64,000 nt of DNA, from NCBI GenBank assembly GCA_028687545.1, contig JAQTZZ010000007.1, positions 85,252 to 149,251 of the forward strand, given 5' to 3'. A model generated the notes under the pieces. It was not told the origin of the DNA. It ran no database searches and saw only the letters and a program-made list of their open reading frames with translations. Shown in pieces: positions 25,298-34,265 of the stretch. The position numbers were made by a program, and so were the translations under genes. Every line of letters begins with the position of its first letter. Within the stretch, counting starts at the first letter, position 1. This DNA comes from Candidatus Wallbacteria bacterium (GTDB taxonomy: Bacteria > Muiribacteriota > JAQTZZ01).

Positions 25298-25510
25298 TTA
25301 AGATTGCCTTTTCCACTCCTCAAAATCCGAAGAAAAATCCTCAGGCTGAACAAACAGTGAATCTTTCCAGCCTGTGAAGGAAAAAAGCTTATTGATACTT
25401 AGAAAAATCCAGGCAACGCTGAAAAGTAAGAAGTAGATCAGAAAAAGAAAAAGGTTCAAAAGTACTGTCTGCAGGATAAAGACACTGATCAGCTCGAATA
25501 TTTTTTTCAT
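25298..25510 (-). CDS. Small membrane protein upstream of the DUF5989-like gene
   Basis: From the ATG at 25510 the frame gives 70 residues: MKKIFELISVFILQTVLLNL, a long hydrophobic stretch of one or two helices, then a soluble tail FTGWKDSLFVQPEDFSSDFE. It ends 16 bp before the DUF5989-like gene, so both probably form one operon with the carbamoyltransferase. The frame is open upstream to 25708, where the translation looks like a different protein. I choose the internal start because the hydrophobic protein begins there, although no clear ribosome binding site supports it. Confidence 0.5.
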   Translation of the reverse strand: MKKIFELISVFILQTVLLNLFLFLIYFLLFSVAWIFLSINKLFSFTGWKDSLFVQPEDFSSDFEEWKRQS

Positions 25511-25728
25511 TTTATCAGATCTAATGATAGCTGTTTCTTTTTCAAAAAAGCAAATCCAAAAAAGTGATTCGGATTCGTTTCCATTTATTTCAAGCGCATG
25601 ATATAATCCTGCCAGGCCTGCGTGAAAAAGCAGGTTCAGGCTGTCGGCTTCCAGGCAGAGATAGATGTCCGCGGGTGAAAGCTCGATGGCATAACGCATC
25701 ATGGACAAATTATAAGGGAGACCGAACG

Positions 25729-26133
25729 ATGTATCAAGTGGAACTTACCTACAACAACGGATTTCAGTGGGACATTGTTACAGGCAGTCATTTCATTGCC
25801 AGCGATCTTTCCCCGGAAGAAGGTGGAGACAATGAAGGACCTAATCCGGAAGAATTGTTTCTGGCAGCTCTGGGAAGCGGAGCAGGAATGGAGATCACCA
25901 GGTTCATCAAGAAGCACAATCTGGAGAAATTCAGTGAATTCAAGGTGACAGTCTCAGCTCAACCCAAAAAATCCCCGGCTTCTCTTTCCCACATCAAAGT
26001 GAGAGTGACGTTCCCCGATGATTTTCCCCTAACTGCCAAACCAAAGCTTTTGAAGGAGCTGGAAAAGAATTCGATCAATTCGACACTGCTCCTGTCTCCT
26101 GAAGTCACAGTGGAAGAAACTTCCGCAGATTAA
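25729..26133 (+). CDS. OsmC-like protein lacking the peroxidatic cysteines
   Basis: A 134-residue OsmC/YhfA-fold protein. The ATG at 25729 follows AAGGGAG; the longer upstream frame is not coding. The family pattern PEELFLAALGSGAGMEITRFIKKHNL is clear, but the position normally holding cysteine (LGSC) is glycine here. The second conserved cysteine region reads LLKELEKNSINSTLLLSPEV, also without cysteine. OsmC proteins reduce organic hydroperoxides through those two cysteines, so this one cannot use that chemistry and more likely binds a ligand or has another role. It is divergent from the carbamoyltransferase operon. Confidence 0.86.
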   Translation: MYQVELTYNNGFQWDIVTGSHFIASDLSPEEGGDNEGPNPEELFLAALGSGAGMEITRFIKKHNLEKFSEFKVTVSAQPKKSPASLSHIKVRVTFPDDFPLTAKPKLLKELEKNSINSTLLLSPEVTVEETSAD

Positions 26134-26265
26134 ACCAACAGAATATTCCGGCTGACAAATACGCAGGAAAAGATCTGAAGAGTTAAACGAATCTTCTGCT
26201 TACGCGACTTTGAATCATATTTTTAAGTATTGATCAATCCCCGCTGATACTGATACTATAGACTT

Positions 26266-29200
26266 ATGAGCGACATTCCATTCAAATTCAAACCAGGTTC
26301 CGGCACATTTTACGATGTTTTCTATTTCAGCCCGATCATCATGGTGATCACGACCCTCGACGAAGGCATCATAGTGGACGCAAATGCTGAATTTTTCAGC
26401 CAGCTGGGCATGGAAAGAGAAGAAGTTATCGGAAAGACCACTGCAGAACTGAAACTGTGGACTAAACCCGAACAACGGGACGGAGTTGTTTCTGTAATCA
26501 AACAGTGCAGGCGGGTACGCAATGTGGAAGTTGATTTCAGGAGCAAAACCGGTGAAGTCCGCTCCTGTCTCTACACCGCCGAACGAATTCAGCTGGACGA
26601 TAAGCCGTTCCTTCTTTCCTCGGTGATCGACATCACTGACCGCAGGAATTCTGAAGAGAAGCTCCGCATATCGGAGGAAGTATTTTACAAGACATTCCAT
26701 AACTGCCCGATAGCCATCACACTTTCAGATATGGAAACGAGGAAATTTGTGGAAGTGAATCAGGGTTTCATAAAAATATCCGGCTATACAGCTCAGGAAG
26801 CCATCGGTCGTGAACCGGACGAACTTGGTTTATGGATCGATCCGGAAACTCCCTTTAAAATTATCAGGGAATTCAGGAAAAACAAACGTGTCGAAGGCAT
26901 GGAGTTGGAAATCCGAACCAAATCCGGGAAGATAGTTTCCTTGCTCTGGGCCGGAGAGATACTGAAAATATTCGGTAAAGAGCATATGCTGGCCACCTGC
27001 CAGGACATTTCAGCCTGGAAGCAGTCCGAAGAGCAGCGCCGGATTTCCGAGGAGAAATTCCGCAAGACATTCCATAACTGCCCGATCGGGATCACGTTGA
27101 CTGACCTGAAAACCATGAAGTTTATCGAGATCAACCAGGGATTTACAGGAATCACCGGATATTCAGAAGAAGAAACCATAGGACATACTGTGATCGAACT
27201 CGGGCTATGGTCTCCTGAAATGGAATCAAGAGTCCTCAACATAATGAAAACCGATGGTTTTGTGCATGAACTTGAATTGGATATCCAAACCAAGGCCGGA
27301 TCCGTCATAACCATAATCTGGTCAGGAGAAACCATCGACGTGGGAGGCAGGGCCTGTATTCTAGTCACCTTCAAGGACATTTCCGCCCATAAAAAAGACG
27401 AGGAAAAATTGCGTGTTTCTGAAGAAAAGTTTCAGAATATTTTCCAATCCAGTCCGGTAGGCATCAGTCTTTCAGAGATGAGCACAGGGCGTTTCCTGGA
27501 AGTCAACCAGGCATTTCAGACCATTACAGGTTTTTCCGCTGCAGAAGCCAACGGCCACACCTCATTTGAAGTGGGCATGTGGGTCAACACCGACGACCGG
27601 GATGATTTTGTGTCGAAGCTAAAACAGGAAGGGTGCATCAGGAATTTCGAACTGCCGATCCGCCAGAAATCAGGAAACATCATCTCAGTTCTCTGGGGTG
27701 CTGATAAAATCAAGATCAACAACCTGGATTTTCTGCTCGTCTCAGGTTTGGATATCACAGTCCTCAAAAAAAATGAAGAGAGACGCCGCATTTCCGAGGA
27801 TAAATTCTCCAGGATTTTCAATGCCAGTCCCACCATAATCACGCTCAGTTCCCTGGAAAATGGCACATTCATTGATGTAAACGCCGAATTTCTCCGGCTG
27901 TTCGAATATGATAAAACCGAAATCCTTAATAAATCAGCGCTCACCATGACAATCTGGTATGACCTCAATGACAGGAACAGGATCGTCACAATGCTTAAGC
28001 AGAACGAGCGTTTCAGGAATCAGGAAGTCAAATTTTTCACAAAATCAGGCCGGGTGCTGACTTTCCTTTTTTCCGCGGAGAAAGTCATCGTCGACGGCAA
28101 GGAATGTCTGCTCGCGCTTGGGAATGAGATCAGCGAACTCAAAGCCATTGAAAATGACAATAAACTTCTTGAGGAACGGCTGGCCAGAGCCGAAAAAATG
28201 GAACTGCTCGGGCTTCTGGCTGGAGGCGTGGCTCACGATCTGAACAATATTCTCTCAGCAGTCATCGGGTATCCGGAAATTCTGCTTTCTATGGTCGAGC
28301 CTGGCCACAGGATGGTCAAACCGCTTACAGCGATCAGAGATTCAGGCGAGCGGGCCGCGGCCGTTGTCCAGGACCTTCTTACTCTCACACGCAGAGGTGT
28401 GGCAGATAAGAAAATAATCAATCTGAACAACCTGATAAAGGAATACCTGATCTCCCCTGAACATTGTTTTCTGTCAAGCCATTTCCCGGATATCACAGTC
28501 AGCATGGAGCTTGCTGACGAACTGCTGAACATTTCAGGCTCATCGCATCATCTCATCAAGTCCATTTCCAACTTACTCATTAACGCAGCCGAAGCCATGC
28601 CTGCAGGTGGAAAAATCAGTATCATGACGGAAAACCGATTTCTGGACCGGAACATCTCAGGGTATATGAACGTGCTGAAAGGCGAATATGCCATACTCTC
28701 CGTCTCGGACGAAGGCACAGGGATTGATTCTGCAGACCTCAAAAAAATCTTCGAACCATTCTACACAAAAAAGTCAATGGGCAGCAGCGGGACCGGACTG
28801 GGTCTGACGGTAGTCTGGGGCACAATTCAGGATCATCAGGGATACATTGACGTTAAAAGCAATAAAAGAGGCACAAGCTTCGAACTTTTTTTTCCAGCCT
28901 CCAGAGACAAAATCGTGATAGACTCACAACAGATCTCCGAACTGGGGGGAAATGGAGAATTGATTCTGGTGGTGGATGACATGCCTGAACAGAGGGAACT
29001 GGCCATGGAACTCTTGAAATCCCTCGGATACAATGTCAGTCTGGCTGCATCAGGCAAATCTGCAGTGGATTTTCTGCAAAAAGAAAAAGCAGACTTGGTG
29101 CTCATTGACATGATCATGGACCCAGGCTGGGATGGACTGGATACATTTCGTGAAATCAAGAAGATCGTTCCTCTGCAAAAAGCAGTGGTCATGAGCGGAT

Positions 29201-29316
29201 TTTCGAAAACTGAAAGTGTAACCGAAACCCTCAATCTCGGAGCAAATACATATCTGAAGAAACCATTTTCATTAAAATCCCTTGCACTGGCCGTGAAAAA
29301 AGCTCTGGAAAGCTGA
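26266..29316 (+). CDS. Hybrid sensor histidine kinase with five PAS domains and a receiver
   Basis: A 1,016-residue cytoplasmic kinase without transmembrane segments. Five PAS/PAC units of about 120 residues (about 17-130, 140-250, 262-372, 385-495, 508-620) share the pattern F...SP..ITLS....G.F.EVN..F....GY...E.IG...ELGLW. The phosphorylated histidine is His657 in AGGVAHDLNNILSAVIG. The ATPase has LINAAEAMPAGGKI, SDEGTGID and GSSGTGLGLTVV. The receiver has Asp904/905 and phospho-acceptor Asp948 (LVLIDMIMDP), ending in NTYLKKPFSLKSL. It should integrate internal signals such as redox state or small ligands. It is followed after 4 bp by a pseudouridine synthase gene, and no output regulator is nearby. 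Confidence 0.95.
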   Translation: MSDIPFKFKPGSGTFYDVFYFSPIIMVITTLDEGIIVDANAEFFSQLGMEREEVIGKTTAELKLWTKPEQRDGVVSVIKQCRRVRNVEVDFRSKTGEVRSCLYTAERIQLDDKPFLLSSVIDITDRRNSEEKLRISEEVFYKTFHNCPIAITLSDMETRKFVEVNQGFIKISGYTAQEAIGREPDELGLWIDPETPFKIIREFRKNKRVEGMELEIRTKSGKIVSLLWAGEILKIFGKEHMLATCQDISAWKQSEEQRRISEEKFRKTFHNCPIGITLTDLKTMKFIEINQGFTGITGYSEEETIGHTVIELGLWSPEMESRVLNIMKTDGFVHELELDIQTKAGSVITIIWSGETIDVGGRACILVTFKDISAHKKDEEKLRVSEEKFQNIFQSSPVGISLSEMSTGRFLEVNQAFQTITGFSAAEANGHTSFEVGMWVNTDDRDDFVSKLKQEGCIRNFELPIRQKSGNIISVLWGADKIKINNLDFLLVSGLDITVLKKNEERRRISEDKFSRIFNASPTIITLSSLENGTFIDVNAEFLRLFEYDKTEILNKSALTMTIWYDLNDRNRIVTMLKQNERFRNQEVKFFTKSGRVLTFLFSAEKVIVDGKECLLALGNEISELKAIENDNKLLEERLARAEKMELLGLLAGGVAHDLNNILSAVIGYPEILLSMVEPGHRMVKPLTAIRDSGERAAAVVQDLLTLTRRGVADKKIINLNNLIKEYLISPEHCFLSSHFPDITVSMELADELLNISGSSHHLIKSISNLLINAAEAMPAGGKISIMTENRFLDRNISGYMNVLKGEYAILSVSDEGTGIDSADLKKIFEPFYTKKSMGSSGTGLGLTVVWGTIQDHQGYIDVKSNKRGTSFELFFPASRDKIVIDSQQISELGGNGELILVVDDMPEQRELAMELLKSLGYNVSLAASGKSAVDFLQKEKADLVLIDMIMDPGWDGLDTFREIKKIVPLQKAVVMSGFSKTESVTETLNLGANTYLKKPFSLKSLALAVKKALES

Positions 29317-29320
29317 TGCC

Positions 29321-30064
29321 ATGGCCTTTCTGAAACCACAAAAGCACTTCAATAAATCAACCGGAGTCTGCCCTTTATACAGAGCTCTGTCCAAGCTCTC
29401 CTTCTGCTCCCGGATTAAAGCCAAGCAGCTGATCCGGCTGGGGCTGGTAGCTGTCGACGGCCGGAAGACTCTGGATCCCGCCCAGCCGGTCAATTTCCAG
29501 CGCGACAGGATCACTGTGCGCGGAGAGATAGTGAAGCCAAAGGCTTTCATCTATCTGGCGCTCAACAAACCTGTGGATTTCCTGGTCTCCCGCAAGAGAG
29601 AATGTGGAAGCAGGACCATTTTTGAGCTGATTCCTAAAAATATCGATACAGGGTTGCGCTTCGCAGGCCGGCTGGACAAGGATTCGCGCGGACTTCTGAT
29701 TCTCAGCAATCACAATGATTTTCTGAATCGGATCTCATCAGACAAGGAAAATGTAGCAAAATTTTACAGGGTAAAAGTGGACAGGGAGCTTTCGGAATCT
29801 GCTGTTACTGAATTCGAACATGGAGTGGAAATCAAAGATGTAAACGGAAGCAAATCAATGACTCTCCCCTGCCTGATAAAATCCCTGGGAAACAGAACCT
29901 ATGAAATTGAACTCAGGCAGGGATTGAACCGGCAGATCAGACGGATGTTCGAACATTTTGATTCAAATGTGCTGGACCTGTTCCGCTACCGGATCGGCAA
30001 ACTGGAGATTGGCGATCTGAGAGAATCAGAATTTAGGATAATACGTCCTCAAGATGTAATTTAA
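29321..30064 (+). CDS. RsuA/RluB/E/F-family rRNA pseudouridine synthase
   Basis: A 247-residue enzyme with an N-terminal S4 RNA-binding domain (PLYRALSKLSFCSRIKAKQLIRLGLVAVDGR, about 18-50). The catalytic domain has YLALNKPVDFLVSRKR near residue 73, the catalytic aspartate in FAGRLDKDSRGLLILSNHNDF near residue 118, and GLNRQIRRMFEHF near residue 206. It converts a specific uridine of rRNA to pseudouridine; which one cannot be read from the sequence. The final A of its TAA stop is also the first base of a MITE-like element. Confidence 0.92.
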   Translation: MAFLKPQKHFNKSTGVCPLYRALSKLSFCSRIKAKQLIRLGLVAVDGRKTLDPAQPVNFQRDRITVRGEIVKPKAFIYLALNKPVDFLVSRKRECGSRTIFELIPKNIDTGLRFAGRLDKDSRGLLILSNHNDFLNRISSDKENVAKFYRVKVDRELSESAVTEFEHGVEIKDVNGSKSMTLPCLIKSLGNRTYEIELRQGLNRQIRRMFEHFDSNVLDLFRYRIGKLEIGDLRESEFRIIRPQDVI

Positions 30065-30212
30065 GAGCTGAAGACCTATTCCTGCTCCGATCTATCGCCC
30101 TGCAGACAGCAATTCAGAGGCTCTTCAGCTACTGCTGTTAGAGCCTCTTATCCTGAAGCCAAAGGCTTCGGGACGCCTTTGAACGCCTTCGCAGGGATAA
30201 GTCTTCAGCTCT
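30064..30212 (+). mobile_element. MITE-like repeat, copy 1
   Basis: This 149-bp element is bounded by perfect 12-bp terminal inverted repeats, AGAGCTGAAGAC (30064-30075) and GTCTTCAGCTCT (30201-30212). Its core 30079-30188 matches 51072-51180 in reverse orientation, with only a few differences over 110 bp. It holds two internal hairpins: AGAGGCTCT/AGAGCCTCT (30116-30124 with 30140-30148) and GAAGCC-AAA-GGCTTC (30155-30169). It has no ORF. Both copies begin at the last base of an upstream gene's TAA stop. Confidence 0.85.
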
Positions 30213-30290
30213 AGCTGTGATCAAACAATTAGTAGCTGTGCCTGGTCATTCCCTAATCATTGCCCAAAACACAACGCAGCGTCATTCAGA

Positions 30291-33038
30291 TTAGCCCCAG
30301 ATACTATGCCAGATGCCGCTTAATGTATCGCCTACAGTATTGATGACAGTTGAACCCTGATCATAGACATACTGGGCTGCATTGCCTACTGCGTTCAGCA
30401 CTGAGTTCCAGATTTTCTTCGCTTCTTCGCCGGTCTTTTTCACGATTGTCACTGTGCCGTCGACACCCTGCTTGATCACGTACACTGCGCCGTCACTCAC
30501 CTTCTGGACTATGTACACTGTGCCGTCAGAGGCTTTCTGGTAAATGTAAGTGGCTGTATTGCTGACTTCAGCCATGACATAATCCTTGATCGATCCCATC
30601 AGGTAAGCCACATCACGATCAGCCCTGGCCAGTTCCTTACAGTATTTCGCGTCTTCCACAGGCAGGAAGCGGAAACGGCTGAAATAGCCGAATTCATCCT
30701 GGAATTCCTTGCATTTACTGAATTGCGTGCTGACTCCGAGTTTGATTTTGACTCCAGCGGAAAGCTCCAGGTTGAATCCTGGTCTGAAGGTGTCGAGAAT
30801 CAGATTGGTTTTCTTGACATAGACGACCGGGCAGTCCACCATCCTGTCTAAAGCTTCGTTGACTGCTCCGAACATACCTGTGACCTTGGCCACGACAGTA
30901 TCGCCGTTCTGCTGGTCATTGTTCTTGAGCAGAGCCTGCGCGAAAGCCAGCCACTGGCCGAAGAACTGCTTTGTCTTATCCTTGTCGAGGATCAGGATCA
31001 GCTTCTTATCCACGCCTGAGATTTTCATCAATTCAGCGTAGTCAGATGAAGCTCCACCTGATTCGTGAACCTGCCGGATCAGGTCTTTCACGAACTGATG
31101 ATAAATATTATTGCGGATCAGGTATCCAGTGGAAAGAATCAGGTAACTCCGGGTGAATTTCATGTTCTGGTCGAAGCGGAAGATGAAGTTCAGGCCCAGG
31201 GAACCGGAATTGTCCATCAAAAAATAGTCAGGCATGATACTGGTCTTGAAGATCCTGGCGGAAAGCTTGGCTGCAGAAAAGCTCCCTGAAAGGCCGCTTT
31301 TCAGGCAGACAGAATATCTGTCTGTGGTAGGTCCGAATTCAGTCATCCCGGAGAGTATCCCGCCTTCGATTCCAGTATTGAAGGTAGCGGTCCCGGAAAC
31401 GATTTCCAGATTAGCGCCTGTAACTGCATCCTGATTGTTCACAAGGCCAAGCTGAGCCCCGATATTCCCGCTGAGCGAAGTTTCTCCAGCCAGGGTCAGG
31501 CTCGCTTCAGTCATGTAATCCGTGGTCTTCACTCCGCTCATCTTGGCGAAGAGAGAACTCATGATGGGCTTGGCTACAGGCACAAAGTCCATCATTTTGT
31601 CAGCGAAAAGGACTACCTGCGCTTTGCGGTCGTCGCTGTAAGGCTTATAAAACTGAAAGGCCTGATTGATGCCGGCAATGACTTTGATCGAGCCGGAAAC
31701 CGTGGCTTGCGCCCCTGCACCCAGGTTGTAATCGAAAGCCTGGATCTTGAATGGCTGGAGCTTCGGGCCGAGGCTTGCAGAGAGAGATGCCCCCAGAGAC
31801 GGATTGATGGTGTAAACCACGCTGTCCTGATTCTTGTTCGAAACATCCGGGCACATGAAGCGTACACCGATTTTATAGCCTGGGTGGACGGCTCCGGTGA
31901 CGTCGAAAGCCAGGACGTCTCCGCCGATACCGGCTGTACCGACGGCTGAAGCATTATAGGTAAAAAATGCGTCGATCGGGTTGAGCTTGAATTTGAAGGT
32001 CGCGCTCTGGGCTTCCGGAGAAGTGAATGTCAATGACTGCTCAGGGTCAGATGGATCAAATTTGAGATGGCAGGTGATCACTCCATTCGGATTGGAACTC
32101 CAGGTCTGACCGTTGCAGGAAACCGTGGATTCCTTCACGATCTGATTATTCGAATCGACCACCTTGAGATAGAGATTATATTGACTTCCACGCTTGAGAT
32201 AAAAAGAATTGTCGCTGTCATACCAGTCAAACATGAAACAGATCCGGTATTTTCTCACGATTGCAGTCGACCTGGCAACTTTTTCCCGGCCCTGACTCAA
32301 GTAAAAAAGTGTAATCTTTTCCATGGAACTGTTCGATTGCAGCACGATCCTGTCATCCAGGATTTCTTCCACTGTGAAACCTGCGAAGCTGTTGCCTGGA
32401 ATCAGCAGCCTGGATTCGAGAGACAAATGCTTCAGGTCGAAATAAACTATCCTGGCCGATGAACTGCCTATGCTCTGGATGGCGATCAGATCCTGCTGTG
32501 AAAAATCCGTCTTGCCAATGAGATCCCTGTAAAGGCCACTGGATTCAGCTGAGCGGATTTTCGATAAAAGCTGATTCAGGAGAAAAAGATCTGACTTCGC
32601 AATATAATCAAGCCCACTCGCCTGGTACTTCTCAAGTATCGCTTCAATCAACGGTTTATACAGATAGGCTTCGAGTTTTTGCGGGTCCAGCGAGAGATGG
32701 TTCAGGTTGCGCACAACCAGATTCACATAAACAGACTGATTGTTTTCGCTGAAAATGACTTCATTTATCAAATGCTGTTCGGATTCGGAAAGGCTGTCGA
32801 GATCGTTGAGGAGCCGGTTACGGTCGGTTTCCGCTATGGTGGCAATTTTCTGGTTTAGCACCAGTCTGACCTTCTGCAGAGTCAGGTAATACGAGAGAAA
32901 ATCGAGCTTCCCGTCCTCGAAAAATTGCCTCTCTGACAGAGCAGAATCGGATTTCAGCCGAAGGTCCAGAGCCGATGTCTCTGCATAGACCGCCGAAATC
33001 ACCGCAATCATTCCGATTAAAAGCACTATCCTCTGCAT
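30291..33038 (-). CDS. Large exported protein with C-terminal 11-residue repeats
   Basis: A 915-residue protein with a signal peptide (about 1-19, ISAVYA). The N-terminal 200 residues are helical and leucine-rich (LNQLLSKIRSAES). A beta-rich middle carries an Ig-like segment (RGSQYNLYLKVVDSNNQIVKESTVSCNGQTWSSNPNG near residue 285). A long region of alternating strands (about 370-680: SLSASLGPKLQPFKIQAFDY..., LTLAGETSLSGNIGAQLGL) is reminiscent of outer-membrane or large beta proteins. Near the C-terminus three to four 11-residue repeats (YIYQKASDGTV, YIVQKVSDGAV, YVIKQGVDGTV) precede an amphipathic end. No family recognised. The gene for a PKD-domain exported protein lies 10 bp upstream, so the two probably form an operon. 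Confidence 0.82.
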   Translation of the reverse strand: MQRIVLLIGMIAVISAVYAETSALDLRLKSDSALSERQFFEDGKLDFLSYYLTLQKVRLVLNQKIATIAETDRNRLLNDLDSLSESEQHLINEVIFSENNQSVYVNLVVRNLNHLSLDPQKLEAYLYKPLIEAILEKYQASGLDYIAKSDLFLLNQLLSKIRSAESSGLYRDLIGKTDFSQQDLIAIQSIGSSSARIVYFDLKHLSLESRLLIPGNSFAGFTVEEILDDRIVLQSNSSMEKITLFYLSQGREKVARSTAIVRKYRICFMFDWYDSDNSFYLKRGSQYNLYLKVVDSNNQIVKESTVSCNGQTWSSNPNGVITCHLKFDPSDPEQSLTFTSPEAQSATFKFKLNPIDAFFTYNASAVGTAGIGGDVLAFDVTGAVHPGYKIGVRFMCPDVSNKNQDSVVYTINPSLGASLSASLGPKLQPFKIQAFDYNLGAGAQATVSGSIKVIAGINQAFQFYKPYSDDRKAQVVLFADKMMDFVPVAKPIMSSLFAKMSGVKTTDYMTEASLTLAGETSLSGNIGAQLGLVNNQDAVTGANLEIVSGTATFNTGIEGGILSGMTEFGPTTDRYSVCLKSGLSGSFSAAKLSARIFKTSIMPDYFLMDNSGSLGLNFIFRFDQNMKFTRSYLILSTGYLIRNNIYHQFVKDLIRQVHESGGASSDYAELMKISGVDKKLILILDKDKTKQFFGQWLAFAQALLKNNDQQNGDTVVAKVTGMFGAVNEALDRMVDCPVVYVKKTNLILDTFRPGFNLELSAGVKIKLGVSTQFSKCKEFQDEFGYFSRFRFLPVEDAKYCKELARADRDVAYLMGSIKDYVMAEVSNTATYIYQKASDGTVYIVQKVSDGAVYVIKQGVDGTVTIVKKTGEEAKKIWNSVLNAVGNAAQYVYDQGSTVINTVGDTLSGIWHSIWG

Positions 33039-33048
33039 GTTCCCCCCT

Positions 33049-34056
33049 CTACTCCATCTCTATTTTGGCGTCGCGGACAATCTGTCCCTGCGGGTCGTTT
33101 ACCTTTATCGTCAGGTTCACGAATCGTTTACCATTTTCAGTCTGAATACTTGGCTGAATCTTGTCGAATTCCAGAAGATAGGTGATCTCGGTATAGAAAT
33201 CATCCTTCAAGTAGGGTGGCGCCAGCGGAATATTACTCCTGAGCGTCACGAATTCAGGATATTCCGGCTTTCCATCCTGAAAAACGACCGGCCTGTAAAC
33301 CAGTTTGGAATCCGTATAGAATTCCTCGCTGTTGTAAATGTTGTGGTCGCGGATCACGAGAAAAAACGGTTCAGTGTATTTTCCGGCAGCCATTTTAATT
33401 TTTTCGGTATATCCGCTGATCGAGAGCTTTTCTTTCTGCCTGATCCTGATCTTAAATTCCTTTGTCAGTTCATATGGAAACCAGGCATTCAGATCGCTTT
33501 TCTGGTACTTAAAAATAACTTTCAGTTTCACAGAATAAAATGGTTTGGTATCGCCGTTTGGCAATGGGAAATTGTGGGTGGCGTTTTCACCCTCCTCATA
33601 CTGGTTATATTCTTCATCAGTTACCCATTGGTATTTTAAATTCTTGACTGAAAGCTGTTCTTTAAAAATGAGTTTCCCGCTGAAACTAACTGGAGAGTTT
33701 TCATCGGCTTCGGCTGGAACAACTGCCTGCAGGTTACAGTCCAGTTTCTCAGATTTAAATACAAAGTTTCTCTGCTCAGCTACGCTCTCCTGTGCTTTGC
33801 CGTTCAGACGATAGGAAATCTTAAGCGTGATCTTGTATTTTCCCTCTTTTTCGTAAAAGTGGTCAGGACTGCCTTCGGATAATTTGGTGATCGGTAGAAC
33901 AGCCTGACTTCCGTCACCCCAATCATAAATCAGCTTGATGTCAGTCATGCCCTTTTGCTGCATTTTATCCACCAGATCCTGGATCTGGGTCATGTCATAT
34001 GCGGCGAATGCCAGAATCGACGAAAAAAGGAGGATGATCAGCAATCTAGCTTTCAA
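33049..34056 (-). CDS. Exported PKD-domain protein
   Basis: A 335-residue protein. The TTG at 34056 is chosen because AGGAG lies six bases upstream and the product then begins with a signal peptide (MKARLLIILLFSSILAFAAY). The longer ATG frame starts with a non-signal sequence. A PKD-type fold is indicated by LIYDWGDGSQAVLPITKL and HFYEKEGKYKITLKISYRLNG (about 40-90), and further Ig-like strands follow. PKD domains mediate protein or carbohydrate contacts outside the cell. The next gene, for the 915-residue exported protein, starts 10 bp downstream. Confidence 0.78.
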   Translation of the reverse strand: MKARLLIILLFSSILAFAAYDMTQIQDLVDKMQQKGMTDIKLIYDWGDGSQAVLPITKLSEGSPDHFYEKEGKYKITLKISYRLNGKAQESVAEQRNFVFKSEKLDCNLQAVVPAEADENSPVSFSGKLIFKEQLSVKNLKYQWVTDEEYNQYEEGENATHNFPLPNGDTKPFYSVKLKVIFKYQKSDLNAWFPYELTKEFKIRIRQKEKLSISGYTEKIKMAAGKYTEPFFLVIRDHNIYNSEEFYTDSKLVYRPVVFQDGKPEYPEFVTLRSNIPLAPPYLKDDFYTEITYLLEFDKIQPSIQTENGKRFVNLTIKVNDPQGQIVRDAKIEME

Positions 34057-34165
34057 AAGTTTCTCCTGCTCCGTTGTTGATACAATTATATCCGGGAAAC
34101 ATGGCCGGTCAAGCTTTCTTCCGAGCTCTAAATGGGCTCTAAATATTCTCAATCCTTATAAACGC

Positions 34166-34195
34166 AACAGGCGCGGTGATAATTCCGCGCCTGTT
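34166..34195. terminator. GC-rich hairpin, probable terminator of the 34266-34928 gene
   Basis: AACAGGCGCGG (34166-34176) and CCGCGCCTGTT (34185-34195) form a perfect 11-bp stem with an 8-nt loop. It lies 70 bp after the lipoprotein stop on the minus strand. The following T run is short and interrupted. Confidence 0.65.
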
Positions 34196-34265
34196 TATGA
34201 GGTGGAAGAATTCGAATTAATGCAGGACGATTTCAGATGAGTTCACATACAGGTCGACTCTCTCA

